Assembly: GCA_002398405.1 (NCBI GenBank)
Contig: DGYN01000100.1
Coordinates: forward strand, 15,808 to 78,806
Length of the DNA: 62,999 bases
Origin: Caulobacteraceae bacterium UBA5005
GTDB taxonomy: Bacteria > Pseudomonadota > Alphaproteobacteria > Caulobacterales > Caulobacteraceae
Reading direction: 5' to 3'
Shown here: piece by piece, positions 50,053 through 58,151 of the stretch
Layout: every line of letters begins with the position of its first letter
Position numbering within the stretch: the first letter of the stretch is position 1
Position numbers and translations under genes: made by a program
Notes under the pieces: generated by a model
The model's database searches: none
Told to the model about the DNA's origin: nothing
Seen by the model: the letters and a program-made list of their open reading frames with translations, nothing else

Positions 50053-50164
50053 CCTGTCATCCCGGCCGGAGCGTAGCGCAGAGCCGGGACCCAGGGGACC
50101 CGAGGCATCGGCGCTTGTACACCTGGGTCCCGGACAGCCGCTGCGCGGCTTCCGGGATGACAGG
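50053..50164. repeat. Dispersed inverted repeat with CCTGTCATCCCGG ends
   Basis: Perfect 13-nt inverted ends: CCTGTCATCCCGG at 50053-50065 and its complement at 50152-50164. Inner inverted segments are GCCGGGACCCAGG and CCTGGGTCCCGG. The type is common in alphaproteobacterial intergenic DNA. It sits inside the rpsP-rimM operon, leaving only 11 bases to the rimM start and 8 to the rpsP stop. Confidence 0.75.
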
Positions 50165-50172
50165 GAAAAGGG

Positions 50173-50754
50173 TTAGCCCTCGGTCTTTTCTTCTTCAGCA
50201 GCTTCAGCGGCCGGAGCCTCTTCAGCGGCGGGCTCCTCGGCGGGAGCTTCCTCGGCGGCGGGGGCCTCTTCAGGGGCCGCTTCTACCGGCGCTTCTTCGG
50301 CAGGGGCCTCGGCGGCGGCCTCGACCGGAGTCTCTTCCGCCGGGGCGGCTTCTACCTCGGGTTCCGGCTCAGGGGCGGGCGGCGGCGCGGCGGCGGCGGC
50401 GGCCGCAGCTTCGGCGCGATCGGCTTCGCGTTGAGCGCGTTCGGCGACGCGTTCCTCGGCCTTCTTGCCGGGCTTGCCCTTGTTGGGGTTGTTGCCGTGT
50501 TCCCACTTGACCAGGCCCTGAGTCGACAAAAAGCGCGCCACGCGGTCCGACGGCTGGGCGCCCTTGCCAAGCCAGCCCTGGATGGACTCGACCTTCAGGG
50601 TCACGCGATTGGGGTCGTCCTTCTTGAGGAGCGGGTTATAGGTCCCGACCTTTTCGATGAAGCGGCCATCGCGGGGCGAGTGGCTGTCGGCCACCACGAT
50701 CGAATAGTAGGGGCGCTTCTTGGTGCCGCCACGGGTCAGACGAATCTTAAGCAT
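50173..50754 (-). CDS. rpsP: 30S ribosomal protein S16 with long acidic tail
   Basis: A 193-residue S16. Residues 1-85 are the normal S16 domain (MLKIRLTRGGTKKRPYYSIV; RDGRFIEKVGTYNPL; GWLGKGAQPSDRVARFL). S16 is usually about 80-100 residues, but this one continues with a basic linker (NKGKPGKKAEERV, residues 91-103) and then some 75 residues of almost only Ala, Glu and Pro, ending EEEKTEG. The tail is built of imperfect AEEAP-type repeats and must extend from the 30S surface if translated. It is 9 bases downstream of ffh in the usual order ffh-rpsP-rimM. Confidence 0.95.
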   Translation of the reverse strand: MLKIRLTRGGTKKRPYYSIVVADSHSPRDGRFIEKVGTYNPLLKKDDPNRVTLKVESIQGWLGKGAQPSDRVARFLSTQGLVKWEHGNNPNKGKPGKKAEERVAERAQREADRAEAAAAAAAAPPPAPEPEPEVEAAPAEETPVEAAAEAPAEEAPVEAAPEEAPAAEEAPAEEPAAEEAPAAEAAEEEKTEG

Positions 50755-50763
50755 TTCAGGTCC

Positions 50764-52341
50764 TTAGTTCTTCTTGAAAGGGTTAAATCCGGGGGGAAGA
50801 CCAGGCATGCCGCCCGGCTTTCCCAGCATTTTGGCCAGCTCGTTCATGTCCGGCATCTTGCCGCCGCCCAGCTGTTTGAGGGCGGCTTCCATATCTGCGG
50901 GGCTTCCCGGCATGCCGGGCATGCCGCCGCCGGGGGGCATGGGAGGCATTCCCCCGCCGCCCATTCCGGGCATCCCGCCGCCGGGAGGTCCGCCGATGCC
51001 CATCATCTGGGCCATGCGGGCCATGGACTTGCCGCCGTCACGGCTCATGGCCTTGAAGGTGTCGGCCATCTGGCGGTGCTGTTTCAAAAGCTTGTTGACC
51101 TCGGCGACGTCGACGCCGGCCCCCGCCGCGACCCGGCGCTTGCGCGAGGCGGCCAGCAGGTCCGGCTTCTTGCGCTCTTCCTTGGTCATGGAATTGATGA
51201 TCGCCACCTGGCGAGCCAGCATGGCGTCGCCGATGCCCTGCTCGGCCATCTGGTTCTTCAGCTTGGCGACGCCGGGTAGCAGGGACATGATCCCCGAAAG
51301 GCCCCCCATCTTCATCATCTGCTCGATCTGGTTGCGCAGGTCATCCAGGTCGAACTTGCCCTTGGCCAGACGCTTGGCCATCCGCTCGGCCTTGGCCTGG
51401 TCGAAGTCCGCCGAGGCCTTTTCGACAAGCGAAACGATATCGCCCATGCCGAGGATCCGCCCCGCCACCCGCTGGGCGTCAAAGGCGTCCAGGGCGTCGA
51501 TCTTCTCGCCGACGCCGAGGAACTTGATCGGGAGCCCCGTGACATGGCGCATGGAAAGCGCGGCGCCCCCCCGGCCATCACCATCGGCGCGGGTGAGGAT
51601 CAGGCCGGTGAGCGGCAGGCGCGCATGGAAGGCCTTGGCGGTCCGGACCGCGTCCTGGCCGGTCAGGCTGTCGGCGACCAGCAGGGTCTCCGACGGCTTG
51701 CCGATGGCCGCGATGTCGGCGGCCTCGGCCATCATCTCTTCATCGATGGTCGTGCGGCCGGCGGTATCCAGAATGAGGACATCGAACCCGCCGAGCTTGG
51801 CCGCCTGGACCGCGCGCTTGGCGATCTCCTGCGCCGTCTGCCCCGCCACGATGGGCAGGGTCTCGACCTCGGCGAGTTTGCCCAGCTGCTCGAGCTGCTC
51901 CATGGCCGCGGGCCGGCGCGTGTCGAGCGAGGCCATCAGGACCTTCTTGCGCTCGCGGTCTTTCAGCCGCAGCGCCAGCTTGGCCGCCGTCGTCGTCTTG
52001 CCCGAGCCCTGGAGGCCGGCCATCAGGATCACCGCCGGCGGGTTGACCGCGATGTTCAGCGGCACGCTCTCGCCGTCGCCGCCCAGCATCTCGACCAGGC
52101 CGTCATGGACGATCTTGACCACCTGATCGGCCGGCTTGACCGAGCGGACCACGTCCTCGCCGACGGCCCGTTCCTTCGCGTTGGCGATGAACTCGCGGAC
52201 CACCGGCAAAGCGACGTCGGCGTCCAGCAGGGCTTCCCGCACTGAGGCCATGGCCTCGTCCACGTCCTTGGCCGACAGCACGCCGCGGCCGGAAATCCGG
52301 TCGAAGACGTCGGTCAGCTTGTCGGACAGGGATTCGAACAT
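50764..52341 (-). CDS. ffh: Signal recognition particle protein Ffh
   Basis: A 525-residue SRP GTPase that targets membrane proteins co-translationally. N domain: MFESLSDKLTDVFDRISGRG. G domain: G1 GLQGSGKTTTAAKLAL, DTRRPAAMEQLEQLG, G3 ILDTAGRTTID, G4 TRADGDGRGGAALS, G5 GVGEKIDALDAF. The methionine-rich M domain contains MMKMGGLSGIMSLLPGV and the RNA-binding ASRKRRVAAGAG. The C-terminal 90 residues are Gly/Met/Pro-rich, longer than in E. coli but common in alphaproteobacteria. A structured inverted repeat lies upstream. Confidence 0.97.
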   Translation of the reverse strand: MFESLSDKLTDVFDRISGRGVLSAKDVDEAMASVREALLDADVALPVVREFIANAKERAVGEDVVRSVKPADQVVKIVHDGLVEMLGGDGESVPLNIAVNPPAVILMAGLQGSGKTTTAAKLALRLKDRERKKVLMASLDTRRPAAMEQLEQLGKLAEVETLPIVAGQTAQEIAKRAVQAAKLGGFDVLILDTAGRTTIDEEMMAEAADIAAIGKPSETLLVADSLTGQDAVRTAKAFHARLPLTGLILTRADGDGRGGAALSMRHVTGLPIKFLGVGEKIDALDAFDAQRVAGRILGMGDIVSLVEKASADFDQAKAERMAKRLAKGKFDLDDLRNQIEQMMKMGGLSGIMSLLPGVAKLKNQMAEQGIGDAMLARQVAIINSMTKEERKKPDLLAASRKRRVAAGAGVDVAEVNKLLKQHRQMADTFKAMSRDGGKSMARMAQMMGIGGPPGGGMPGMGGGGMPPMPPGGGMPGMPGSPADMEAALKQLGGGKMPDMNELAKMLGKPGGMPGLPPGFNPFKKN

Positions 52342-52401
52342 ATGGGCCTCAAGTGGTGGCCCAAACGCCGTTCACCCCACCGAACGATCACGTCGGGTGG
52401 G

Positions 52402-52484
52402 GACCTCTCCGGGCTCGTCCATCTCTTGAATGGTCCTAACGCTTCGCTGCGTGAGGACCATAGGATGGGGTCGTCCCGGTGGAG
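52402..52484. repeat. Long structured inverted repeat upstream of ffh
   Basis: Nested inverted segments: TGGTCCT (52431-52437) with AGGACCA (52454-52460), inner ACGC/GCGT, and outer CCATC (52419-52423) with GATGG (52464-52468), extended by CTCCGGG and CCCGG(T)GGAG. The whole stretch can fold as one stem-loop. It could be a dispersed repeat or a structured RNA. It lacks the conserved GGAA-tetraloop region of SRP RNA. Confidence 0.5.
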
Positions 52485-52565
52485 GGCGCGAACGGAGGTT
52501 GCGCCGGAAGGGGCGGCTTATGCGCTCAAAGAAGGGGAAAGGTCAAGGAAAGGGCGCGAGCGGGC

Positions 52566-53006
52566 TCAAAGTCCCTTCCGAAAATACTGCACCCTCTCCA
52601 CCGGCTCGAACCCAAGACGCCCGTGGGCCTCCAGACTCGCACGGTTGTCCAGCAAGACGTCCGATCCGAGTTCCGAAAACCCCTGCGCCCGGCACCAGTC
52701 CTCGCACGCCGCCACCAGGGCCCGGCCGATCCCGCGCCGCCTATGGTCCGGGGCCACGTACCAGCCCTCCAGGTGCGGACAGGGCGCTTCCACACAGGCG
52801 TTCGAGAAGGGGCGGATGGTAACGAAGGCGAAGCCGGCGATCGCCCCGGCCGCCTCCGCCACCAGCTTGAGGTCGTCGGCGAACTGATAGTCCCCGGCGT
52901 CCGGCCAAAGGTCGAGCACCAGGGGCAGGAGGGCGGTCTGCTCCCCCGATTGCATCATCCGTATCAGCATCTCTATCTCCTCTGACGGAACCGCCGCCCC
53001 TTTCAC
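52566..53006 (-). CDS. GNAT family N-acetyltransferase (AAC(6')-like)
   Basis: A 146-residue acetyltransferase using acetyl-CoA. The pyrophosphate-binding loop is APDHRRRGIGRALVAACEDW, preceded by CPHLEGWYV and followed by ELGSDVLLDNRASLEAHGRL and GFEPVERVQYFRKGL. This pattern is close to aminoglycoside 6'-N-acetyltransferases of type I, but many chromosomal relatives have other amine substrates, so no resistance role is claimed. It is divergent from the PAS kinase, 54 bases away if that gene starts at 53061. Confidence 0.85.
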   Translation of the reverse strand: MKGAAVPSEEIEMLIRMMQSGEQTALLPLVLDLWPDAGDYQFADDLKLVAEAAGAIAGFAFVTIRPFSNACVEAPCPHLEGWYVAPDHRRRGIGRALVAACEDWCRAQGFSELGSDVLLDNRASLEAHGRLGFEPVERVQYFRKGL

Positions 53007-53060
53007 GCGCTTTGCTTTGTGGAGTTTTCCGCCTTAATTGACGCGGACCTTGGGGGGTGG

Positions 53061-54998
53061 ATGGACCAAGCGGTCAAAGTCGATGTAGCGACGGGAGAGG
53101 ACGGCCGCTATCGCCTCCTCGTCGACGCCATTACCGACTACGCCATCTATATGCTCGATCCCTCGGGCATCGTGACCAGCTGGAACGCCGGGGCCGAACG
53201 CTTCAAGGGCTATCTGCCCGACGAGATCATCGGCCAGCATTTTTCGCGCTTCTACACCGACGAGGACCAGGTCGCCGCCATCCCCGCCAAGGCCTTGGCC
53301 ACCGCCACCAGCGAGGGCCGCTTCGAGGCCGAGGGCTGGCGGGTGCGCAAGGACGGCACGCGCTTTTGGGCCCATGTGCTGATCGACCCGATCCGCACCC
53401 CCGCCGGTGAGATTCTGGGCTTCGCCAAGGTGACCCGCGATCTCACCGAGCGCAAATTCGCCCAGGAGGCCCTGCGCCGCAGCGAGGAACAGTTCCGCCT
53501 GCTGGTCCAGGGGGTCACCGATTACGCCATCTATATGCTGGACCGGGAAGGCCACGTCTCCAGCTGGAACGCGGGCGCGAGACGCATCAAAGGCTATGAG
53601 GCGGCCGAGATCATCGGCGCGCATTTCTCGCAGTTCTACACCGAGGCCGACCGTGCGACCGGCGAGCCCGACAAGGCCCTGAACGCCGCCGCCACCGTGG
53701 GACGATTCGAAAAGGAGGGCTGGCGGGTCCGCAAGAGCGGCGAGCGATTCTTCGCCCACGTGGTCATCGACGCGATCAAGAACGACATGGGCGATGTCAT
53801 CGGCTTCGCCAAGATTACTCGCGACATCACCGAACGCCGCCGCGCGCAGCAGGAACTGGACATCGCCCGCCAGGCCCTGCTGCAGTCCCAGAAGCTTGAC
53901 GCCATCGGCCAACTCACCGGCGGCGTGGCGCACGACTTCAACAACCTGCTGATGGCCGTAATGGGCAGCCTGGAGCTCCTGAAGAAGCGCCTGCCGGCGG
54001 ACGACGCCAAGGCCGCGGCCCTCTATCAGAACGCCATGCTCGGCGCCCAGCGCGGCGCGGCGCTGACCCAGCGGATGCTAGCCTTCGCCCGCAAGCAGGA
54101 TCTCCAGCTCGAAGGGGTCGATGTCTGTGACCTGGTCAGCGGCATGAGCGGCCTGCTGCAGCGTTCGGCCGGACCGGCGGTCGAGGTCGACAACAAGCTC
54201 TGCGAGGGCCTGCCGCCCGCCTATACCGACGCCAATCAGCTTGAAACCGCCCTGCTCAACCTGGTGGTCAACGCCCGGGACGCCATGCCCCACGGCGGGA
54301 CCATCACCCTGGCGGCGAGCCATGAGACCCTGCCCGAGACCTCGCCGACCGGACTGCTGGCGGGGGACTACATCCGCATCTGCGTCTCCGATCAGGGTCA
54401 CGGGATGGACGAGGCGACGCTGGCCCGCGCCACCGAGCCCTTCTACACCACCAAGGGCGTGGGAAAGGGGACCGGCTTGGGCCTTTCCATGGTCCATGGC
54501 CTGGCGGAACAATCGGGCGGGCGGCTGGTCCTCAAAAGCAAGGTCGGCGAGGGCACGATTGTCGAGATCTGGCTGCCGCAGGCCGATGCGCCCGGCGCCG
54601 ACCGTTCGAGCCCGGACGCCCTTCCGCCGGACACCCTGATGAGCCGGCCGCTCACCATATTGGCCGTCGATGACGATGGCCTGGTGCTGACCAACACCAT
54701 CGCCATGCTGGAAGACCTCGGCCACCGCGCCATTTCGGCGGAATCGGGCGCGCAGGCGCTGGAGATCCTGGCCAGCGAAACTGTGGATCTGGTGATCACC
54801 GACCATGTCATGCCGCAGATGACCGGCCTGCAGTTGGCGGCCGAGGTCCGGAAAGCCTATCCGGAACTGCCCATTATCCTGGCCACCGGCTATGCCGAGG
54901 CGCCGGCCGGCGCAGGCGAGGGTGTGCCTCGCCTGGCCAAACCGTACACGCAGGTGGAACTGGCCCGCCTGCTGCGCCGTCTCTTCCTGGACCGTTAG
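53061..54998 (+). CDS. Soluble PAS-PAS hybrid histidine kinase with receiver
   Basis: A 645-residue cytosolic hybrid kinase without membrane helices. Two tandem PAS domains are near duplicates of each other (YAIYMLDPSGIVTSWNAGAE and YAIYMLDREGHVSSWNAGAR, each followed by FSRFYT or FSQFYT). The kinase core has LTGGVAHDFNNLLMAVMGSL with the phospho-acceptor histidine, VVNARDAMP and GKGTGLGLSMVHGLAEQSGG. The receiver carries VDLVITDHVMPQM. The start is uncertain: ATG 53061 behind GGGGGGTGG, or a GTG at 53019. The PAS domains may bind flavin or heme, but I do not see the LOV cysteine motif. Its stop overlaps the converging small gene. Confidence 0.9.
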   Translation: MDQAVKVDVATGEDGRYRLLVDAITDYAIYMLDPSGIVTSWNAGAERFKGYLPDEIIGQHFSRFYTDEDQVAAIPAKALATATSEGRFEAEGWRVRKDGTRFWAHVLIDPIRTPAGEILGFAKVTRDLTERKFAQEALRRSEEQFRLLVQGVTDYAIYMLDREGHVSSWNAGARRIKGYEAAEIIGAHFSQFYTEADRATGEPDKALNAAATVGRFEKEGWRVRKSGERFFAHVVIDAIKNDMGDVIGFAKITRDITERRRAQQELDIARQALLQSQKLDAIGQLTGGVAHDFNNLLMAVMGSLELLKKRLPADDAKAAALYQNAMLGAQRGAALTQRMLAFARKQDLQLEGVDVCDLVSGMSGLLQRSAGPAVEVDNKLCEGLPPAYTDANQLETALLNLVVNARDAMPHGGTITLAASHETLPETSPTGLLAGDYIRICVSDQGHGMDEATLARATEPFYTTKGVGKGTGLGLSMVHGLAEQSGGRLVLKSKVGEGTIVEIWLPQADAPGADRSSPDALPPDTLMSRPLTILAVDDDGLVLTNTIAMLEDLGHRAISAESGAQALEILASETVDLVITDHVMPQMTGLQLAAEVRKAYPELPIILATGYAEAPAGAGEGVPRLAKPYTQVELARLLRRLFLDR

Positions 54999-55255
54999 GC
55001 CGCTTCCCGGATCACCTGGATCAGGCTTTGGGCCGCGGCGCGGCTCATGGGATCGGCATTGATCTCCAGGAGCGCGGCTTCACGCTCCAGGGCCTCATTG
55101 ATCGCCGCGCGGGACTCATTGGAGAGCTTCTGGAGCGCGACGGCCGAGGCGCGGCCGAGCGCAAGCGCGGTATGCAAATCAACCTCAACGCCGATCCCCC
55201 ACGGCGAATCGGCGAGTGAAGGCGCGCCGAGCGGCGAGCCATTGGTCCTAGTCAT
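54995..55255 (-). CDS. Small hypothetical protein
   Basis: An 86-residue, mostly helical protein (TALALGRASAVALQKLSNES; AINEALEREAALLEINADPM). It has no membrane segment and no signal peptide. It converges on the PAS kinase with a 4-base stop overlap. A TTGACA at 55380-55385 (minus strand) with CTAGAC 17 bases further downstream could be its promoter, which adds some support that it is real. I recognise no family. Confidence 0.5.
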   Translation of the reverse strand: MTRTNGSPLGAPSLADSPWGIGVEVDLHTALALGRASAVALQKLSNESRAAINEALEREAALLEINADPMSRAAAQSLIQVIREAA

Positions 55256-55356
55256 AGCGATAATCCAACTATGGATGATGCCCGGGGAAGGAGGCCTTTT
55301 ACGCGCGCGATGTGCATCTGGGCCGCGCCGGCCTTACTCAACTCAACGGGGCGCGC

Positions 55357-55385
55357 GTCTAGGGTAAACTGAGCTTGGCTGTCAA
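55357..55385 (-). promoter_or_regulatory. Possible housekeeping promoter for the 86-residue protein
   Basis: On the minus strand, TTGACA (55380-55385), 17-base spacer, CTAGAC (55357-55362). The -35 is a perfect consensus; the -10 is weak. The start codon of the gene at 55255 lies about 100 bases downstream. Confidence 0.35.
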
Positions 55386-55410
55386 CCCTAAGTTCGCGTG
55401 ACAGGCGAAC

Positions 55411-55517
55411 GGGGACATGTACCTGCGGTACGTGTCCCCTCGCGTAAGCGGAATGTCCCGCGGGCTGGTGGGACGTCCAAGACCATGGGGGGACACGTAC
55501 CGCAGGTACATGTCCCC
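55411..55517. repeat. BIME: inverted REP-A pair 3' of the M3 peptidase gene
   Basis: The F copy is 55411-55439 (loop TGC), followed by a 49-nt spacer, and the R copy is 55489-55517 (loop GCA, the exact complement of the first loop). On the minus strand the spacer begins CCATGGTCTTGGACGTCCCA, the same as the other pairs, so this unit is inserted in the opposite direction to the one at 42022. The last base overlaps the peptidase stop codon. Confidence 0.92.
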
Positions 55518-57625
55518 TACGCGAACCCCCGTTTGCGCATCAGGGCCGCGGTGTCGGGATCGCGGCCACGGAAGGCCCGGTACTGGTCCGCCGGGTCGAC
55601 GGTGTTGCCCCGGGACATGATCTCATCGTGCAGCTTTTTGGCGATGGCGGGATCGTAGTATTTGCCCCGCGCCTCCTCGAAGGCCTCGGCCGCGTCGGCG
55701 GTCAGGGTGTCGGCCCAGAGGTAGGAATAGTAGCCCGCCGAATAGCCGTCGGAGGAGAACAGGTGGCCAAACTGCGGGGTCCGGTGCCGCATGACGATCT
55801 CGCGCGGCATGCCGAGTCTGGCCAGTTCCTCGCGCTCGAACTTGTCGACATCGATGTCGGCGTCGCCCGCCAGGTGCAGCTTCATGTCGACAAGGGCGCT
55901 GGCCAGATACTCCACCGTCTCGAAACCCTGGTTGAAGGTCCCGGCCTTTTCGATCTTGTCGACGAGGGCGCGGGGGATCGGGGCGCCCGTCTGATAGTGC
56001 AGGGCGAAGCGGTTCAAGACCTCCGGCGTCGAGAGCCAATGCTCGTTGAGCTGGCTTGGGAATTCCACATAGTCGCGGGCGACATTGGTGCCCGAAAGCG
56101 TCGGATAGTTCACGTTGGAGAGCAGACCGTGGATCGCATGGCCGAACTCGTGGAACAGGGTCACCGCATCGTCCCAGGAGATCAGCACCGGCTCGCCCGG
56201 CGCGCCTTTGACGAAGTTGCAGTTATTGGAAACGATGGTCGCGATCGGCCGGTTGAACTTTTCCTGCGTCCGGTAGGCGCTCATCCAGGCGCCGGAGCGC
56301 TTGCCGGCCCGGGCGAAGGGATCGAAGTACCAGAGGCCGACGTGCGCTCCGGCCTTCTTCACCTCATAGACCCGCACGTCCGGATGCAGGACCGGCACCC
56401 CTGAGGTCAGGGAATATTCCAGACCGTACAGCTGGCCGGAGGCCCAGAACATCGCCTCGCGCAGCTTCTCCAGCTGCATGTACGGCTTCACCTCGTTCAT
56501 ATCGAGGTCGTACTTCTGGGCCCGGACCTTCTCCGCGTAGAAGCGGTAATCCCAGGGCTCGATGGTGATCCCGGCGCGCTCGGCGTCGGCGATCTTCTGC
56601 ATGTCGGCGACTTCCTCGCGGACCCGCTGCACCGCCGCCGGCCAGACAGCTTCCATCAGCCGCATGGCGTTCTCGGGCGTCTTGGCCATGGAGTTTTCCA
56701 CCCGCCAGTGGGCGTGGGTCGGATAGCCCAGGAGCTTGGCCCGCTCGGCGCGCAGCTTGAGGATTTCCTTGATGGCGCCATTGTTGTCGTTCTTGTCGCC
56801 GTTGTCCCCGCGGTTGACGAAGGCCCGCCAGACCTTTTCCCGCGCGGTGCGGTTGGTCGCGTAGGCGAGAAAGGGATCGACGCTGGAGCGGGTGTTCACG
56901 ATGGCCCCGGGGGCGGTCAGCTTGCGCTCGCGCGCCGCCTCGGCCGCCGCCGCCCTGATCGGCGCCGGCAGCCCTTCGAGTTCCGCCTCGGTGAGGGCGA
57001 TATGGGTCTCTTCGTCGGCCAGCAGGTGCTCGTTGAAGACCACAAAGAGAGACGAGAGCCGCTTGTTGATCTCGGCCACGCGGGTCTTCTTGGCGTTATC
57101 GAGCTTAGCGCCGGCGCGGACAAACCGGTTCCAGTGCTGCCAGGCAAGCCGCTTCTGCTCGGCGTTGAGGCCCACCGCGTCGCGGTTGTTGTAGACCGTC
57201 TCGATCCGCGAAAAGAGCGCCGCGTTCTGGGTGATCTCGTCCGACAAGGCGGTGAGTTTGGGGTCGAGGTCCTTCTCCACCTCGCGGAATTCCGGAGTCG
57301 ACAGGGTGCCGGAAACCGTCCCGTAGATAGTCGTTGCCCGGTCCAGGGTGCGGCCGGAATTTTCCAGCGGAACGAGCGTGTTTTCGAAGGTCGGGGCGGA
57401 GCGGACCACGGTCATGGCCCGGATCTCGCGCCGCAGCTCATCCATCGCCGCCTCGATGCCCGGCTTGAAGTCGGCGGTCTTGACCTTGTCGAAGGCGGGA
57501 ACGCCGCCGAAGGGACCGGTCCAGGGGGCTGTCACAGGGTTGGTTCCTTGGGCGAGGACGATGGGCGGCAGGGCGGCGCTCGCGGCTGTAGCGGCGCTGG
57601 CGGTGAGGAAGGTGCGACGCTTCAC
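55517..57625 (-). CDS. M3 family metallopeptidase (Dcp / oligopeptidase A type), exported
   Basis: A 702-residue peptidyl-dipeptidase-type enzyme. The N-terminus MKRRTFLTASAATAASAALP looks like a twin-arginine signal, so it probably acts in the periplasm. The zinc motif is HEFGHAIHGLLSNV, and the conserved RDYVEFPSQLNEHWL and SDGYSAGYYSYLWADTLTAD follow, as in Dcp. The N-terminal helical half includes the usual FENTLVPLENSGRTLDRA. The stop codon TAG (55517-55519) overlaps a REP-A palindrome by one base. Confidence 0.92.
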   Translation of the reverse strand: MKRRTFLTASAATAASAALPPIVLAQGTNPVTAPWTGPFGGVPAFDKVKTADFKPGIEAAMDELRREIRAMTVVRSAPTFENTLVPLENSGRTLDRATTIYGTVSGTLSTPEFREVEKDLDPKLTALSDEITQNAALFSRIETVYNNRDAVGLNAEQKRLAWQHWNRFVRAGAKLDNAKKTRVAEINKRLSSLFVVFNEHLLADEETHIALTEAELEGLPAPIRAAAAEAARERKLTAPGAIVNTRSSVDPFLAYATNRTAREKVWRAFVNRGDNGDKNDNNGAIKEILKLRAERAKLLGYPTHAHWRVENSMAKTPENAMRLMEAVWPAAVQRVREEVADMQKIADAERAGITIEPWDYRFYAEKVRAQKYDLDMNEVKPYMQLEKLREAMFWASGQLYGLEYSLTSGVPVLHPDVRVYEVKKAGAHVGLWYFDPFARAGKRSGAWMSAYRTQEKFNRPIATIVSNNCNFVKGAPGEPVLISWDDAVTLFHEFGHAIHGLLSNVNYPTLSGTNVARDYVEFPSQLNEHWLSTPEVLNRFALHYQTGAPIPRALVDKIEKAGTFNQGFETVEYLASALVDMKLHLAGDADIDVDKFEREELARLGMPREIVMRHRTPQFGHLFSSDGYSAGYYSYLWADTLTADAAEAFEEARGKYYDPAIAKKLHDEIMSRGNTVDPADQYRAFRGRDPDTAALMRKRGFA

Positions 57626-57737
57626 GGGGTGTGCTCCATGGCTCGATGCTTAAGGCCTTTGTGCGGAGGCAATGAGGCAGGGTCAAGGAAGGCGACCCTT
57701 GACGCAACGCTCGGCGCACCAAACCTTTCCTACCCGT

Positions 57738-58151
57738 ATGGCCGACTTCCCCACAGAAAGACGCAGACTGCAGATCGCCGTGGCGGTCGCCGCCGGCGTG
57801 CCGGTGGGATCGGGAATGTGGGGGGTGCTGGCGGGGGTCGGGGCGCCAGGCGCCTTCGCCGACAGCCAGTACCGGTATCTGTCGGCCCTGCTGCTGGGGG
57901 TGGGGCTTTCCTTCTGGGCCATGCTCCCGACGATTGAAAAGCGGCGCTGGGCCTTCCGCATGTTGATCGGCATCGTCGTCCTGGGCGGCATGGCGAGGCT
58001 GGGGGCGTTCCTGGCCTCCGGCGGCTCGCAGGCCATTTGGGCGGCGCTGGCCATGGAGCTGGTGGTCGCGCCCATCCTTTGCCTATGGCGCGAGAGGGTC
58101 GAGCGCATGGACCCCGGCGCCCCTGCGAGCTATGCCGGGCCATGGGGGTAA
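57738..58151 (+). CDS. DUF4345-type small membrane protein
   Basis: A 137-residue protein with four membrane helices. The start ATG 57738 gives MADFPTERRRLQIAVAVAAG. The family-like block is YRYLSALLLGVGLSFWAMLP followed by FRMLIGIVVLGGMARLGAFL, characteristic of DUF4345, whose function is unknown. It is divergent from the M3 peptidase and overlaps the murI start by 10 bases, so it is probably in an operon with murI. Confidence 0.75.
   Translation: MADFPTERRRLQIAVAVAAGVPVGSGMWGVLAGVGAPGAFADSQYRYLSALLLGVGLSFWAMLPTIEKRRWAFRMLIGIVVLGGMARLGAFLASGGSQAIWAALAMELVVAPILCLWRERVERMDPGAPASYAGPWG

Noticed and set aside
52342..52565. SRP RNA (ffs) next to ffh
   Set aside because: The structured repeat there lacks the conserved GGAA-loop region and internal-loop sequences of SRP RNA on either strand.
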